Notes: generated from the letters alone by a model not told the origin. A stretch of DNA of 27,440 nucleotides from Terana coerulea (GCA_024811115.1 JAKOGH010000701.1:1-27440); one strand, 5' to 3'; counted from the stretch's first letter, positions 1 to 11,010 are shown. Numbers and translations are program-made.

Positions 1-1130
1 CCGCTGGCACATGTTTTGGTGGGTGGACCCAGGGCGTAGACGAGGAGGAGAGTGGCAAAGTGCTCTTTCTCATGTGACGCCGTGCCGAGACTCTTCCGCC
101 GCACACCCAGCAGGCCGGGGAGGGAAGTAAGAGGAGAGGAGAGGAGGAGCTGGTGAGGAGAGAGGGGGATGCGGGCGAGGTATTTATACGCGGTGCGGCT
201 GGCAGTCTGTTTATTGCCAGTCAACGGGGTCACGCACGGGTCACGTTCCCAACCACCTCACCTTCCTGATTCGGCTCGCTGTGCCGCCCGACACATTGCC
301 GCCGGCGGCCCTCGCTGCTGGCGCTTGTCTCATTTTAATGCCCTGGTCCGACCAGGGTCCTTCTGAGTTCTCGCAGGTTCCCCTCGATGTCGACGCCGAC
401 GCTGGTCGTCCCTCGCCGTCTTTGCATCACATTGAATCCATTACTACTTCTTATGTATTCTGGGAGAGCTGTCATGAAATAAGGTGTGTGCATCTCCTCA
501 TTTCTCAGTTGCTGTTGCTCGGCTTGGAATCTGTACAGACTGCTCGTCCTGAGGACCGACGCACCCGTGCTCCCACAACCGTCTGATGCTTCTTCTTTTG
601 CGCTGGGATACTCTGTAAAGTCATATTGAGCCTGAGGACAGCTATGAATGTGGTTGTGAAACCCGCTTATCGATTGTGAGGTGCGCATCTTACATGTTCG
701 CGGATTTCCCTGCCGCTTACCTGGAATGTTGTCAATAGATCCTCTGTTCTCATCTAATTCAACGGTCATCTCGCGCTCTGGCTATAGTCACGAAGAGCCC
801 TTGTGTTAATCTCTTTCCCGTGCTCCTACATGATCCTTTGCGTCACATTACGTCCATCGCTATTTCTCGTGAAATTTCGGCAGGGTCTCCACGGAGTTGA
901 GGTATGTATCTCCCCATTGCTACCTGTTATTGCGTAGCCTAAGCCCTGAATGTTGAGCAGGTGGCTCTTCCAGAGAACCGACGAGTTTGAGCTCTCACAG
1001 CGACTGGCAGAAGCAGTTTTATATGCGGGAATATGCGCCAAGAGCGGTCTTTCGAGCCTTACGTTAGCTGTGGATACCATGGTGAAACCTGCCTTGCGAT
1101 CGTGAGGTGCGTACTGTACATACTTCGCCT
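1..1130 (+). repeat. Decayed repeat, left copy, with TATA-type promoter core
   Basis: Positions 145-263 are identical, inverted and without gaps, to 21487-21605. Similarity continues outward to position 1 (paired near 21749) and, more weakly, inward to about 700. The identical core has a TATA-like TATTTATA at 181-188 and a small hairpin with arms CTGGCA/TGCCAG at 199-204 and 215-220, so it looks like a promoter reading rightward. Downstream are two diverged tandem units, around 500-690 and 930-1110. Each ends in a GATTGTGAGGTGCG-like string (GATCGTGAGGTGCG in the second), and the right copy has a third unit. That string resembles an exon end followed by a GTGCGT donor. No intact protein frame survives, so I cannot say whether the unit was a gene, an LTR or another element. 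The repeat may extend beyond the window start. Confidence 0.75.
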
Positions 1131-1214
1131 CAGCTAAGGGCTGATGGGCGGTGCTGTGCGCTTCGAGAGAAATGGAGGTTGACAGTAGAATGTGCTCGCT
1201 TTGTGAGTACTTCT

Positions 1215-1560
1215 TGAATCGCGGATGTACTTGTGAGACTGACCGCGTGGAAAGTGTGAAGCGGCCTGTGCCATAAAGAATGCTCCAACAAAGAACTGCC
1301 GTACCACACGCCAGCTCACGGGCGCTGTGCGTCGAGGTGGAATGGGACGACGCAACACCTACCCTATACTGCTCAGCCTGGAGGAAGACAATATCAATAT
1401 CGAGGACCCAATTACCGCCAAGTACATCAAGGAACCAGATGTTAGGTACGCTCTTTAATATGCTCGCACTTACGCTGGCTTCATCAGCGGTCGCACGAAG
1501 GTCCCTACATCAAGTAAATTTCTGCTGGCCCTCTTGCCATTTTCTATGGAGTCGTAGACA
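1215..1560 (+). pseudogene. Coding-like fragment of unknown protein
   Basis: A frame open across about 1240-1445 reads like real protein in its last part (motif RRNTYPILLSLEEDN, then an acidic helix-like stretch). It ends at a GTACGC donor at 1446. An acceptor TCATCAG ends at 1487, giving a 42-bp intron with a CTTAC-like branch site. The phase carries into a short exon that stops near 1558. I saw no convincing start codon, and the 5' side runs into the decayed repeat, so this is probably a gene remnant or an internal exon of a broken gene. I do not recognise the family. Confidence 0.3.
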
Positions 1561-2464
1561 GCAATCTAGAGATGCGCAGTTGGCCTAGACCACAGTTCGT
1601 TGGTAAGCATTCATGGTTACACGCGCATATCATGGGTGAATCACTGACATGAGTGCGCATATAGTGAGCGGTGAATGTTGCTGTGTCTTAAGCGGTGAAT
1701 GTTGTCGGTGCCGGAACTGTCGTTCACAGCGGACTATGTTGCACTCTACCGAATGAAATTCACAGTCCCTTCATCACTACAAGTCGCAGCCATGAGCATT
1801 GGGCGTTGTGCATCCAGTGGTTTCTGATATGTCAAACGACAGTCGCCAATAGGTGGTGTTCACGATGCGGCTCAAATACTCCGACGGGCGAGGTGCAAGG
1901 GTCGGCGGCCACGACTGCAAAGTTCGGAAAGGATGCTCGACTGCAACAACGGTGTAGCGATTGTGAGGACCAAGTAAGATGATACGCACTTGGCAGGTAT
2001 CCAAAACGTAACTCTTCCATGCTAACATTGTGGCGTTCTCGTGTGCTCAAATAACTCGGGCCACGGGGACAGGCATATGGCTATGGTATTTCTGTGTGCT
2101 CTTCATGATGTTATGCCCATATACTCACTCACAGACAGTTCTTCTCAGCGCCGATATGACAACGTATGCATGCGGGAGGCTGTTTCAAGCAGGGAGCGGA
2201 GGCATTCCTCAGCTCAGGAAAAGGTTAACATTACACTTGGTTCGCAAAGCATGGCATTTGTGGCTCACCAAGTCCTAGGTTTGTGCTCGCTGCCACCTCT
2301 ACCCGACGCCATCTCGTATCTTGAGCATGACAGCCGTCCAGGATGTTGTACGTGCTGCCATATCCTCCGCCGGTTCAGTAGCCGCACGGGTGGCTGGTAC
2401 ATGGAAGTATAAGGTCAACAAATGAAGGCATCACGGGCGTCTCGATGGTCCTGGACTATGATCT

Positions 2465-2770
2465 GACGTCGTCGAGGTCCGGCTCATCGTGCAGGAAAAC
2501 AAGGACTTGCAGTTCGCAATGTCGTTTTGGCCCGTAGGTAACCCGCGGGGTGGCTGTGAATATGACATTGTTGGAGGAAAGGTAATCGCCATCTCATCGC
2601 GCAACGCGACAAAACTTCGACCAGACGGGTCGATACCACGGTTGTGAGAGATATCAGTGCCCCTGTACTCACTAGCGGGACTGAAGGAGAACAAGTGCGT
2701 TGCTCTACGTGCGCACGATGGTTACAAAACACTGACTGAGATCACTTCCTTGGCCAGCATAACGTGCGCA
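2465..2770 (+). other. Coding-like segments, unknown protein
   Basis: The frame at 2465-2581 gives 39 codons with protein-like composition (motif VRLIVQENKDLQFAMSFWPV) and ends exactly at a GTAATC donor. A nearby frame at about 2625-2735 contains a C-x2-C pair (VRCSTCARWLQ). No splice that I tried joins the two in phase. They could be exons of the gene that becomes clear from 2890 onward, or remnants of another one. No start codon could be assigned. Confidence 0.25.
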
Positions 2771-2889
2771 GTCTGGTATACTCGTCATGCCCGAGCTAGC
2801 GGGGCGCCTGCACCTGACGCTTCACATGGACACTGGCGGGGCGATGAGCGCATACACCCACCCAGCCGTTCCGATTTATGAGCTCGCTG

Positions 2890-3988
2890 CTCAAGGCGCG
2901 AAGGGCCAGATTGGCGTCGGGGAGCAGCCCGACACCTCTCATCACCTCTCGACTCCGCCTTCTTGTACTCTGATGCCGAACAAACCCGCCCACTTCGCAA
3001 ATTCTGTTCTCAACGTTACCGCCGGTACGTTCACCGCGACAAACGTGTCCTCTATGCTTGCTTGATGTCGCTGCACATCTCCACTCTGGTCTTACCTGTC
3101 TCAGCTCTTCCATCGGCCTCGAGGACCATGGATTACTGCTCTCGAGGGCCGTCGTGCATAGCCGTTGGGGACAGCCTCGCTTCGTGATCTACCATGCCGT
3201 CGCATACACTGTGTCATGGCGAAAACTTCGCCAGCGGGAGTTCTGGAGCTATCCAGCCCCCAGTATTCGGAAAAGTGCTGCCAAATGGGGATGGCTGGAT
3301 GAAAAATTCCTTAGTGTGTAAGTTTGCCTGAGGTTGTCATTTGGTGGAAGACTAACGGCCTTGTTCTCGCACAATTCTAGCCTCGTTTTGTATCCCAGCG
3401 GCTTGTTCGAGGAGGAGCTGTCCATCATTGGGGTCATTTGTTTCGGAACGCCCGAACGCTGGTAAGACGACCGCCGTGGGAGACGGAGACCCAGTGCTGA
3501 TTATCGATGACCCAGCCGCAGGACGAGACTTGGGAACCACGACCCTCGTTGTGATGGGCGTCGCCGCCGTTTGAGGGTCAAAAGTCAAGGACCGGTATGT
3601 ATTGCTCCCTCTACCCGCACTCATAACGCATATACTCATCCCCTATATGCGCACCCTGCAGATACTCTGCTCAGCAAAGCCCAACCTGCTTAGAGATCTG
3701 CACGTTGTTCTTCTCAAAGCCTGGGCTTGTCTCATCTCAGTTGGATGCAACACCGTCCGCCTGTGAGTGGTTGCTTCACGAGAAAAACATCCGGTGATAA
3801 AGGCGTACCACATGGGTCCTGGGAACAGAAGTGTAGGGGACATTTCGAACTCCTCCCATCCAGGGTCCCGCGCTCACGGTGGCTGGGCAGAACATATGTA
3901 CCTCCTTCTCCACAGATGCAGACAAGGGCAGCTCGGAGAAACTTGGCAGCCTCGTGGGCACTATGTTTTTGAACCCTCGTTTGCCTGA
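2890..3988 (+). CDS. Multi-exon gene, family not recognised (5' end unresolved)
   Basis: Six exons join in phase: A (start uncertain, about 2890)-3024, B 3105-3317, C 3381-3461, D 3522-3594, E 3662-3762 and F 3829-3988 (TGA). The introns are 60-80 bp. Their donors are GTACGT, GTAAGT, GTAAGA, GTATGT and GTGAGT, and their acceptors all end in AG. The intron at 3318-3380 has a textbook CTAAC branch. Exon B is the most protein-like, a basic and aromatic stretch around FVIYHAVAYTVSWRKLRQ. Exon D is very Arg-rich. Exon F ends in YVFEPSFA. I see no signal peptide, membrane segment or catalytic motif. The gene could instead end at the TAA at 3463-3465 if the fourth exon is not spliced. It lies 285 bp upstream of the zinc-finger gene on the same strand. 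Exon structure from B onward is fairly sure; function is unknown. Confidence 0.55.
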
Positions 3989-4272
3989 ATACCACATTCG
4001 GAATCACAACATAGGCCGAATCAGGCCTGAACGTCGGCGTAGGTGGACCCACAAGCGTAAACGATGGACTTAACCGGTAGGCGGGCAGACCACAAACATT
4101 GCGGCGTTGAATTTCTTATAACCCCTCTCCTCCAGACCCAACATTCCCAACCACCCGTCTTGACCTGTTCCCCAAGTCGGTTCACTTGGTCGGATTCCTT
4201 TGCACCTTGCGGACCACACTATCGCCCGTCCTCTACGTCCGTCGGATTGCATCTACCGTCTCTTCCAGAAGA

Positions 4273-6028
4273 ATGGCACGGGCTTCGACACGAAAACCAT
4301 CCTCGTCGTCAGTGTTTGTTTCCTCCATGACCCCATGAATATCACTGATTTAATGTCCAACTGCAGGCCGAAGAAGGACACTACGGTACGAAGGCGGAAG
4401 GTTCACCCGAACGCGTTCATTGGTAGCGAGCGTGTGTGGCAGAGAGCCATTCGATGGAGGACTGAGATTGCCAACGAATACGGCACTAAAGAGCACCCCA
4501 AAAACCCCCTCATCCGTCTGGACATGCGGTATTACACAGTCATAGGGTTTCCGACACCCCCAGCTAACAGATCTTGTAGGTTCCTTGCCCCGTGCTGTGG
4601 AGAAGAATATCCCGCTACTAGACATGACTTGGGGCGTCATGCCGGCACCCACGTCCCGCCCAGACTGTGAGTTTCAGCCCGACTTGTCCCCGTTCCTCTA
4701 CTTACCTCGTATGCCGTACAGAAAAGCATGGCATTGTCCCTATTCAGGCTGTACTCACGCGACTGCGCAGAAAAGAATCTGAACCGCCACATTCGCAGTT
4801 CCCAGTGAGTCAACTTCGCGCTCATACGCGATGCTAAATCTTAACCGTGAAATGTAGTACTTTCGAGAAGATTCAATGTACCGTCATTTTGCAAGCCGGC
4901 GTCGGACAGGAAACAACTTACGCCTGTGGCTTTGAATGCAAGGACGACTCGGAAATGACAAGCCATAAGCAGACCATCCATGGTTGGCCCAAACGGCCGG
5001 AGAAGACCAAGCGGCGGCCAAACTGCGTCACGGCTGCCATGAAGAACGTGGAGTATGTTCCTTGCGACAGGGAAGGGAACTACAGCTGGCCTGCGGGGAT
5101 CACGGTGCCGCCTACGTTGGTCGTCCAGCATGTTCAGAAGACTAAAGCGCGCCGTACTCCTCGGCGCAAGTTGACAGCACCGTCCCCTGTACTGCCGCCA
5201 CCATCGCCCGCGTCAATTGCGTCGTCCACGCCGAGCTCGTCGCCTTTTACATCTCCCGCGCCGTCTACGCCACATTCGCTGCCGTTCACTCCAGCCACCT
5301 CGCCCTCTGCCTCAGTTCACCCATGCGAGGGCATGCTCTCCCACCGTCGCCCCAGTCCCCGCAGCTGAAACCCGTTACCGCACCTCTTCGGGATGAGCGG
5401 CGTCCATGGGCAAGCTTTACTCCGCCGCCACCTAGTACCCCGAAGCCACACCTCCAGCCGGCCCCGGCCCAGCCTGAGCGTGTATGTGCATACGGATACG
5501 AACTACCCATGACGTCGCTTCCAGGCGTATCAACCCTTCTGCAGCTGGCGGATTGTTCCCCGTTCTCGGCGCTTCAACTGCCTGGTGCAGCCCCACCGAC
5601 GCTCGCTCCGCTAACCAGCAGGAACTCAGTCCATCTAATCCGCTCGTCGACTTCCACGTACTCGACTATCGGACCAGGACCCCCGCGCGTTGCATGACAA
5701 GGGCGACTCTCGCTGGTCTCCGTACCCCAGACCAGGCCCGCGGCAAGGTCACGGCACGTATCGGGACACGCGATACGACCACGGCGCGGACGAGGAAGTC
5801 GCGCTCGCCTTTTCGCGGTTGGACGTCTCCTCTCGAGTCTTGCCGCCACTGACGAAGACGAGGCCGAGACAAGCTCCGTTCCTCACGGGGACTTTCGCCT
5901 GCGACTCTCATGGGCAAGTCGCTGCGCCCGGTCCCGAGCCCGTCTACACATCGACTCCCTGTCACTTCCAGTACGACCACCAAGCTGCCCTCGCTGCTTT
6001 CAAGGCAAGCCGTCGTGGCGGGTGTTGA
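4273..6028 (+). pseudogene. C2H2 zinc-finger protein, seven exons, one frameshift
   Basis: Exons are 4273-4313, 4367-4528, 4580-4666, 4722-4804, 4858-5262, 5316-5628 and 5678-6028. The first five introns (51-55 bp) are well marked, for example a CTAAC branch at 4529-4579. The last two are chosen by phase and have weaker donors. The order is a short Ser/Arg-rich N-terminus, a basic helix-like segment, then three zinc-finger-like modules and a long Pro/Ser-rich tail, about 480 residues in all. The second module is C-x4-C-x12-H-x5-H once the frame is corrected. The third ends TSHKQTIHGWPKR. In the first module the expected first Cys is Ala. In exon 4 the A-run at 4771-4774 is one base short, putting a TGA directly after. 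Everything else stays in phase, so this is either a very young pseudogene or a homopolymer error. It is probably a nuclear DNA-binding protein, by family analogy. It is a paralogue of the gene at 11380-12963. Confidence 0.8.
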
Positions 6029-6225
6029 TGCCCAGCTCTTGTCTTGGTTTGGTATACTCGACTTTTTGACGGTACAGTATATTGGTTTCACTTGATTAAT
6101 TAGCTTTATGACTGCGTTTGGTCCGCACATTGTTTTCCTTCTTGTCCGCCGCCTGTGTATCATACTTTACTTCCCGTCTGGACCTCCTTAGCTACATGCG
6201 TTTTCTCTAGTCCTTTATCTCATTC

Positions 6226-6231
6226 AATAAA
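6226..6231 (+). terminator. Polyadenylation signal AATAAA
   Basis: A canonical AATAAA lies about 200 bp after the stop codon of the zinc-finger gene, in a T-rich 3' region. It is the likely poly(A) signal of that gene. Confidence 0.5.
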
Positions 6232-6239
6232 TCAAACAC

Positions 6240-8740
6240 GTGTTTTGGACTCATTGTCATTGTACTGAGACCCACACATCATTTAAGTTGTATGAAGAGC
6301 AGGACACTTATGAGCACGGGCATGTGGAACTTGTCTTCGTGGTGTGGTGCGCCCTGACTTCTTATCCGCTGCAAGGTCGTGGATGCAAAAGCGACAGCAT
6401 CTCCTATGGTTTATGCGTTCTGGCAGAGATGTTCTTTCGTATGGGCCCGTGAAGCTCACTATAAGCGTGCAGAGCTACATGAGAAATGAGTTGGACATAC
6501 TTGTATAGGCGCATGAGCGTAAGCCATACTTACAATTCAACCTTTATGTCGCACTCTCCTCCTACTTATGCAAGCTCCTCGCATCGGCCGCGCGACTTGA
6601 CCTGAGTGCCTCCCAGGCATACCGACAGCATCCAGGATGTGCAGGTCACAGATCAAGTGTAGATCGGGGTAATAGGAAAGATAAGCGTAGCCGACGGCGA
6701 CGGTAGGACCACGAATGCGATAGAGCTTCGTTTTTGCAGCAAGTAGCTGCTGAGTCGAGCAAGTCGTTCCTTGACGTGGAGTCGTCGGCGCACTCGGGGT
6801 TGGTACACTCGGGGAGAGCGTATTCGGGAAACTTAGCCAGCCCAGACGCAGCGATGTCGCTGCCATATAACCATACGCTCACTGAAGTAAGAGCCTAGAG
6901 CCGGGCCCAAGTTTGAGAGCATAGTGAGCTGGAGGGTGATTCGAGGGATGGATGATGGTGGCGGGTGGCAGAAAAGTCGGCGTGGCCAGAGCGCTTGGAA
7001 AACGCTCCTGACCACGATCGCCTCGCCAATCTTGCCGAAGGGAGATCTCTTCCTGCGCTCTTCCACAAGTACTCATGGACCCCCAGGCATCCACAGCGAC
7101 CACCCGAGCATGCTCTCGGCGTTTCGCACTTGTCACGGTTCCCTAACCTCCGCACCAAGTCCTCGCGTCAGGCATGTCCTGCCAGGCCCACAACACCGAC
7201 TCGGACCTTTGACACTGTGGACTACAACCCACGCTGCCGAACCATGGTATCCACTCTCCGAACAAGGCCGCTTTCTGTGTCTTGCAAGGTAGCCCTTGAC
7301 AGCTGAATTAGCTACCAACAAGCCGGTGGATCTGAAGAAATCGAAGCTCGAACGCCACACGGGCATCGGCTTCACCAGGACACAAGCCCTTACAATCAAA
7401 GTCGTCAGCTTTGGGCCCATTACACGTTCGCCCTGTAGCAAGGGCTAGCGACAAAGGCCGCCAAATCGACCTGGAGGATTGTGTCAACAAACCGCAGATC
7501 ATGGTGAGCGCGTTCAAGTGTATGAGTGTACGCAGCTAATGGTCTGCCAATTTCCAACCAGTGCATCCGCGGATCCTCTCTTTGCTGATTTCGATGGTCT
7601 CTTGACAGATGATGGGACTGGGTTTTTAGGGGTATGAACAACTTGGTGCGTCTCACCTACTATATGTTGGGCTCGAATCCGATCCATTCTCGACAGATGG
7701 TATATTTTGTATCATAAAGGAAACATATATCTTTGTAGCCGATATCAGTACTGGCCATGACCACGTAAGGTGCTGGAAACGCACCGACTCGGTGGTTGTC
7801 CGTTGACCAACCTGCCGCCATTGATTTCTGCGCGACATAGAACGACAGCTAGCAACCACGGCACACAGGTTTGCTAAGACACCAGTGTGTAGGTATGTGG
7901 ACTGTCGTAGTCTTTGTCATGTGGTTTGCATGTGGTGCGCATATACTTCACATTGCAGCCGAGCGAGACCTTGCGATGTGGAGTGTATGTGAACACCAGT
8001 AAGACCGGTCCAATCTTCGCAGCTGGGTCACTTGAGTGGCTGAGGAGCTTAAAGGCCAGCCGTAACGCATCCCATGGTGTAAGCTCGCCGCAGTGTTTAG
8101 CCAGAGTCTCTCGGGCCCGGATGGGTGGCTACGTTGACTTCTTGGGTTGAATTTAGTTGGCGCAAAATGGCAGGTATTTGGCTATAGCGAGGTAGCTCGT
8201 GAAAGCTGCAAGCTTGCTGCCTGCTTGTGCGGCAACTGGAATACACGGTGAGCTTGCAATGAAAGTTCAGCAAAATGCCAGTCTACTCACCTTCGAAACG
8301 AACCAAGGTCGTTCGATCTCGTGCTTACTCTCGATCTAAACCAATAGTCTTGAGCGTATGTTCCCGTTTTAATCTCATCGAGGGCCAGGATGGAGGAAGG
8401 TCGGTGCAGGGTGGCCTACGGCATGGTGGTTTGAAGTCGAGGAAGTCCACTCGGTGGCGGCGGCGTCTACCGGTCGTTGACCATTCACATCACCATACAC
8501 AACAGACCAATGGTCTGTAGATTGGAGCGCACTTCGACATATTGTTACGGGGTTGAAATGGCATGAACTTTGGAGTGGGTTGTGGGAATGACTTGGAGGA
8601 GAGCGACACGCCTCTCCCGCGGCCCCGCCATTTGTCACCTGCGTACTGCAGGGACATGGATAATCCTCATTCCATGAGCTCATCTGAGCTCAGCTAACCC
8701 GTTGACAATTTTTAGATTCTGAACACCTCCACTTTGCACA
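6240..8740. other. Region without a confident gene
   Basis: No gene could be assembled here. Some minus-strand frames read like protein: 6646-6882 (motif LPECTNPECADD), 7420-7656 (motif DLRFVDTILQVDLAAF) and 8375-8683, a Pro/Ser-rich frame. A possible minus-strand intron (GTAAGG donor, TTCTTCAG acceptor) lies near 7335-7400. These may be remnants of one or more decayed genes. I saw no RNA gene or terminal repeats. Confidence 0.3.
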
Positions 8741-8813
8741 CTCGGTTCTCGTGGACGGTCAGGTCGCTATCTTCCTGACAATTGAATCAAATGTTCGTCG
8801 GCACCAGGCTACT

Positions 8814-9474
8814 ATGTCCGACGCTCAGATACAATCATTCGCATTGGACCTTTATTGGCCTATCGCTGTTCAACACGCAATGAGGCAGCATATACCGACG
8901 ATTATCAGAGTTGCAGCACATCAGTACGTCGGTATTTATCTACCTGTAGTCCATCCATATTTACCCCTGTTCCCAGACTTAGGTACTCGGTACACGAGCG
9001 GCCACCGTCGACGGTGGCCGCCATCGAGACGAGGCTAAGTGGTGTTAGGTATCCCTGCAAAACTTCACGCCCATGGAGAAGGATAGGACTCTGTCGACGC
9101 CGTGATATGCGCGCACGGGCCACCCTTTCACGCGTCGTAGTGTGCGTTTATTTCGTGTTAGCTCTCGACAACAACACATCTCTCTCATCTTAAGTACCCT
9201 TCGATCTAATTAGACTTGCAGACCTTATAAACTACAATATCACACTGTACGATCCCCACCTGCGCCAGTGAACGGGAAACCAGGAAGAAAGTCTAGGTGT
9301 GAGTTAGTTTTTCCTGGCAAACTGAAAGCTGGAGGGACTTATTCTGAGGACTACGAAAAGATCTACGTCAGCGGCCAGCCTGAGGGCGAGCACTCAAAAT
9401 TGATTACCGCCCTCGGGGACGCACCTTTCTTGCTTAGGCGAGAGTTGAGGAGACCCGTGAGTTGCAAAGGTTAA
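8814..9474 (+). other. Possible coding exons, unknown protein
   Basis: An ATG at 8814 opens a 110-nt exon (motif SDAQIQSFALDLYWPIAVQH) that ends at a GTACGT donor at 8924. A good acceptor (GACTTAG) ends at 8982. Further on, about 9295-9474 holds a protein-like frame (motif YEKIYVSGQPEGEHSKLI) bounded by a TAG acceptor and a TAA stop. No in-phase path connects the two. They converge with the ohr gene, whose stop lies about 80 bp beyond. I do not recognise a family. Confidence 0.25.
8998..9021. repeat. 24-bp perfect palindrome
   Basis: Twelve-base arms meet without a spacer (GCGGCCACCGTC and its complement), centred on GTCGAC. It could form a cruciform or bind a dimeric regulator. It lies inside the weak coding region at 8814-9474. 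Confidence 0.7.
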
Positions 9475-9555
9475 ATGACAACATTTGACACAGCTAGGAT
9501 TACAATTTTAGTGAACTGTTACAAGTACGATATACTTGATCGCCCAATTCCATAT

Positions 9556-10251
9556 TCAGTCTTTCTTGGTTACTTTCACTACCGCGCCGTGCTTCAAAGC
9601 CCGGCTGTAAGGACAGGCCTGAAAACCGGCGACGCAAATGAGTGTGTCAGCTATATGGTAAATCCTACGCATGGCGATAGTACTTACAGCGTGTCCTGCA
9701 TCGATCAGCTCCTGGTCAACGCCTTCAACCTGCAGCTCGACCTCTAGCCCGAACCCATCCATGTCTTTGGGTTTCCCGAGATGAACCTGCGCATGGACGA
9801 CAGCGTTACGAGCCTCGGCCGTCTTCCCGAACTGGTTTGACACCATCTGAATGGCGGAGAGAAGACAGGCTACGGCAAGGCAGCCAGATGGCTTATGAGT
9901 TCTCGGATACCCTGGCCAGAAGAGACAAGCTTGGCGCACCAGCATAACCCATAGCAAACAGCTGCTCAGGGTTTTGACCGTCACCCTTGCCTCCCAGCGA
10001 ATGAGGCATCGCGAGGCGCAGCTCAAGGCCGTCGTCGTCGTTGGACTTGACTTGGCCGTTTCTGCCCTGGCCACGGGCCGTTGCGTGAGCGGTGTACTGT
10101 CCGAGCGCGGTTTCAGCCAGGATGCCATGTCACGACAATTGAATCCAACCTTATGTTCCGAGAGTGACATCAGCGTCCTGGATGCGCCTCGCGAGATGCA
10201 TGGCTGAGCTGCCCGCTGGGCGAGACGTTGACGAGCTACGAGTGAAAACAT
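9556..10251 (-). CDS. ohr: OsmC/Ohr-type organic hydroperoxide resistance protein
   Basis: Four exons, 10251-10150, 10096-9940, 9869-9688 and 9618-9556, join exactly in phase to 167 residues. They are separated by introns of 53, 70 and 69 bp (donors GTTGGA, GTGCGC, GTAAGT). The family is a thiol peroxidase that reduces organic hydroperoxides with two conserved Cys. Both are present: one after the NPEQLFAMGYA motif (residue about 88) and one in the ACPYS motif (about 149). The family signatures YTAHATA near residue 35 and the GFGLEVELQVEG strand also fit. Residues 1-29 (MFSLVARQRLAQRAAQP...) are rich in Arg and Ser with no acidic residue, like a mitochondrial presequence. The mature part has the usual family length. 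An ATATAT at 10319-10324 may be its TATA element. The reading frame runs through all introns without stops, so a naive 319-aa ORF masks the true product. Confidence 0.92.
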   Translation of the reverse strand: MFSLVARQRLAQRAAQPCISRGASRTLMSLSEHKVGFNCRDMASWLKPRSDSTPLTQRPVARAETAKSSPTTTTALSCASRCLIRWEARVTVKTLSSCLLWVMLVRQACLFWPGYPRTHKPSGCLAVACLLSAIQMVSNQFGKTAEARNAVVHAQVHLGKPKDMDGFGLEVELQVEGVDQELIDAGHAVSTIAMRRIYHIADTLICVAGFQACPYSRALKHGAVVKVTKKD

Positions 10252-10633
10252 GACGAAAACGACTTGGAGAGGGTGGTAGAGGGGTGAGATGAGTTGCGCC
10301 TCCGCAAGGACAACGGCGATATATGCGCTCCATGGGAGAAGGCGTCGGTGACGATGCTGACGCAAACGCGCTTGATGTCCATGACGGCGGCGAGAGAGTC
10401 GGCGGCGCTCGTTCACGCGACGAACTGTCACTGTCCACGTGCGCCGTGACAGGAACTTTGTGGCGTAGTGCGTGGGAGCATACTGCCTCTTGCAAGCGTC
10501 ATGAACCTCTCCCATACTTACTTACATCCGTTGTAGCTGAGAGCTCTCGAGGGTGAAAACTGTCGATTAGTTACAACCCTTCATTCGCAGCCAGTGTTCA
10601 GTCTTAGAATTATTACCGGAGAGACTCTAAGAC

Positions 10634-11010
10634 ATACTGTACATTAATGACCTGACAGGGGCCGGTTGTGACTGTGACATTTTTGCAACGATCCGGATGA
10701 GCGGCGGCAGGGTCGAGGGCCTGTGACATGCTTCCAGAGACCGGTGGTGAGCAGGCTATCTGGAGCCAAATTTGGTATTTACTCACCGTCATTTGGCTGT
10801 TATTGTGCAGCATCTACCATGAATACGCCGTTTGCGAGTGTTGAGTGGGAAAGAAGGCTCAATGCGCCGCAGGCTCGACAATTTGGGGGTAAGGACTTAT
10901 CTGTCACAAACCGGCGGACCCCTCTGTGACCGGTGACAAAAACCCGGATAGCGGACAGGCGGGACCCCCTGTGACGTGTGACACCCTGTCAGGTCATTAA
11001 TGTACAGTAT
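10634..11010. mobile_element. MITE-like element with 27-bp terminal inverted repeats
   Basis: Positions 10634-10660 and 10984-11010 are perfect inverted repeats. Reading the TA at 10635-10636 and 11008-11009 as the target duplication leaves a 371-bp element whose ends start CTGTACATTAATG. This fits a non-autonomous Tc1/mariner-type element. Just inside both ends are several TGTGAC/GTCACA motifs, near 10667, 10721, 10904, 10927 and 10972, in both orientations, like subterminal transposase-binding sites. The interior encodes no transposase. The superfamily assignment rests only on size, TIRs and TA and is inference. Confidence 0.75.

Noticed and set aside
3440..3560. A P-loop-like string (NAGKTTA) in a plus-strand frame
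   Set aside because: It falls across a probable intron (3462-3521) in a frame that does not join the flanking exons, and no further NTPase motifs follow.
9556..10515. A 319-aa single-exon protein
   Set aside because: It is the ohr gene read through three introns in which stops happen to be absent; the spliced frame restores the family motifs.
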